A stretch of 5,491 nucleotides of DNA from Chitinophagales bacterium (lineage in GTDB: Bacteria; Bacteroidota; Bacteroidia; Chitinophagales; JADIYW01), in the NCBI GenBank assembly GCA_020848315.1, contig JADLAH010000212.1, positions 1-5,491 of the forward strand, read 5' to 3'. Made by a program: the position numbers and the translations under genes. Shown here one piece after another: positions 4,898-5,491 of this stretch. The notes below the pieces were generated by a model. That model saw only the letters and a program-made list of their open reading frames with translations. It did no database searches and was not told where the DNA came from. Each line of letters starts with the position of its first letter. The stretch's first letter is position 1.

Positions 4898-5491
4898 TTA
4901 TCCAAATGCAGGATTATCTTTCTTCAACGGGATTTTGCTCATCGCATATTCGGAAATCGCGGTGATGCTCAAGCTTGGATTTACACCGGGATTTGCGGAA
5001 ATCATACTGCCGTCACACACCATCATATTCGCGTAATTAAAGACTTTATTGTCTTTGTCAATCACACCATCTTGCGCGCTTGTTCCCATGCACGCACCGC
5101 CGAGGATGTGCGCCGTGGTCGGAATGCCGAGCAATGTCTCCGAACTCATCACCATCGCTTTCCCATTGATGATACGCGCCACTTCGTGCGCCAGTTCCTG
5201 CGCCTTCGGATTGAAGGCTGTCGGCGCCGGCCCGCTTTCCATCGAGGATTTCATGCCACCGAACATATTGCGGGAAAAACGCAGCGTGGAATCTATACTC
5301 TCCATGTACAACAGGATATTCGTACGCTTGCTCCAGTCGTCTACAAAAAACGCGCGCAGGTTATCAATAGGATGCACCACAAAATCCTTCACCATCTTGA
5401 AGAAGCGTGAAACGATATTGCTGCCCTGCACCATCGGCGCCATGAAAATGCGCCAGAAACCTGAGCCTTCGGAATATTTCACCGGCTCGAT
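4898..5491 (-). CDS. GMC oxidoreductase, cholesterol-oxidase-like, C-terminal part (partial)
   Basis: GMC oxidoreductases are FAD enzymes that oxidise alcohols, sterols or sugars. The frame is open to the right edge, so the GTG at 5482 is an internal Val codon (IEPVKYSEGSGFW runs through it) and the true start, with the FAD-binding N-terminal half, lies outside. The 197 residues present contain the substrate-side region and the C-terminal signature. TTAHILGGACMG carries the His matching the catalytic His of cholesterol oxidase. VCDGSMISANPGVNPSL, followed by SITAISEYAM, carries the Asn of the HxN pair and the FAD-contacting Gly-Asp-type turn. The motif wording is closest to the cholesterol-oxidase/bacterial GMC branch; the substrate is unknown. 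The gene ends with three tandem in-frame TAA codons (4900-4892) and converges on rlpA, 109 bp away. Confidence 0.87.
   Translation of the reverse strand: MEPVKYSEGSGFWRIFMAPMVQGSNIVSRFFKMVKDFVVHPIDNLRAFFVDDWSKRTNILLYMESIDSTLRFSRNMFGGMKSSMESGPAPTAFNPKAQELAHEVARIINGKAMVMSSETLLGIPTTAHILGGACMGTSAQDGVIDKDNKVFNYANMMVCDGSMISANPGVNPSLSITAISEYAMSKIPLKKDNPAFG

Noticed and set aside
5072..5410. 112-residue plus-strand frame opposite the GMC gene
   Set aside because: Arg/His-rich shadow of the conserved GMC C-terminal domain.
5480..5482. GTG start for the GMC gene
   Set aside because: The frame continues to the window edge with the family-like sequence IEPVKYSEG, so this codon is internal.

Overview
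The window looks like a chromosomal segment from a member of the Bacteroidota (Cytophaga/Chitinophaga-like rather than gut Bacteroides, though the genus is not resolved). The evidence is the TAnnTTTG-type -7 elements in front of several genes, the lack of clear Shine-Dalgarno sequences before the starts, and a gene set typical of that phylum: an Fe-S type CysH, an AHSA1/START-like protein, a secreted DPBB+SPOR RlpA and a GMC oxidoreductase. There is no IS element, phage gene, CRISPR array, tRNA or rRNA. The coding content is mostly ordinary housekeeping or accessory metabolism.

Layout. At the left edge (2-121, +) is the C-terminal end of an unidentified protein. Then comes a 285-bp gap (122-406) without a convincing protein gene. 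On the minus strand this gap holds a well-formed Bacteroidota promoter (TTTG-N19-TAACTTTG). About 65 nt downstream is a strong intrinsic terminator whose U-tract runs into the antisense of the upstream gene's stop codon. Together they look like a small-RNA gene of about 65 nt, which is the most interesting item here. The same gap has a 15-bp inverted repeat over the -33 box and an (AATC)5 microsatellite that forms the stop codon of the next gene.

From 407 to 3142 four genes lie on the minus strand. cysH (1385-2056) is followed 48 bp later by an NAD-dependent epimerase (407-1336), probably co-transcribed. An AHSA1/START-like protein (2168-2551) has its own promoter, with a perfect inverted repeat in the -33/-7 spacer. 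A secreted protein of unknown function (2588-3142) is the first of the four. A 96-bp divergent region (3143-3238) with a large imperfect inverted repeat separates it from a plus-strand pair: a carboxylesterase/phospholipase-like hydrolase (3239-3886) and rlpA (3955-4788), which has its own TATCTTTG box. rlpA converges on the C-terminal part of a cholesterol-oxidase-like GMC oxidoreductase (4898-5491, minus) that runs off the right edge.

How they fit together. Only cysH and the epimerase look like one transcription unit. The others appear to be singly or weakly coupled genes, and no shared pathway is evident. A recurring regulatory theme is that the -7-like box of three genes ends only 4-5 nt before the ATG, which predicts leaderless or nearly leaderless mRNAs. 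All functional calls rest on motifs read by eye; no database search was run.
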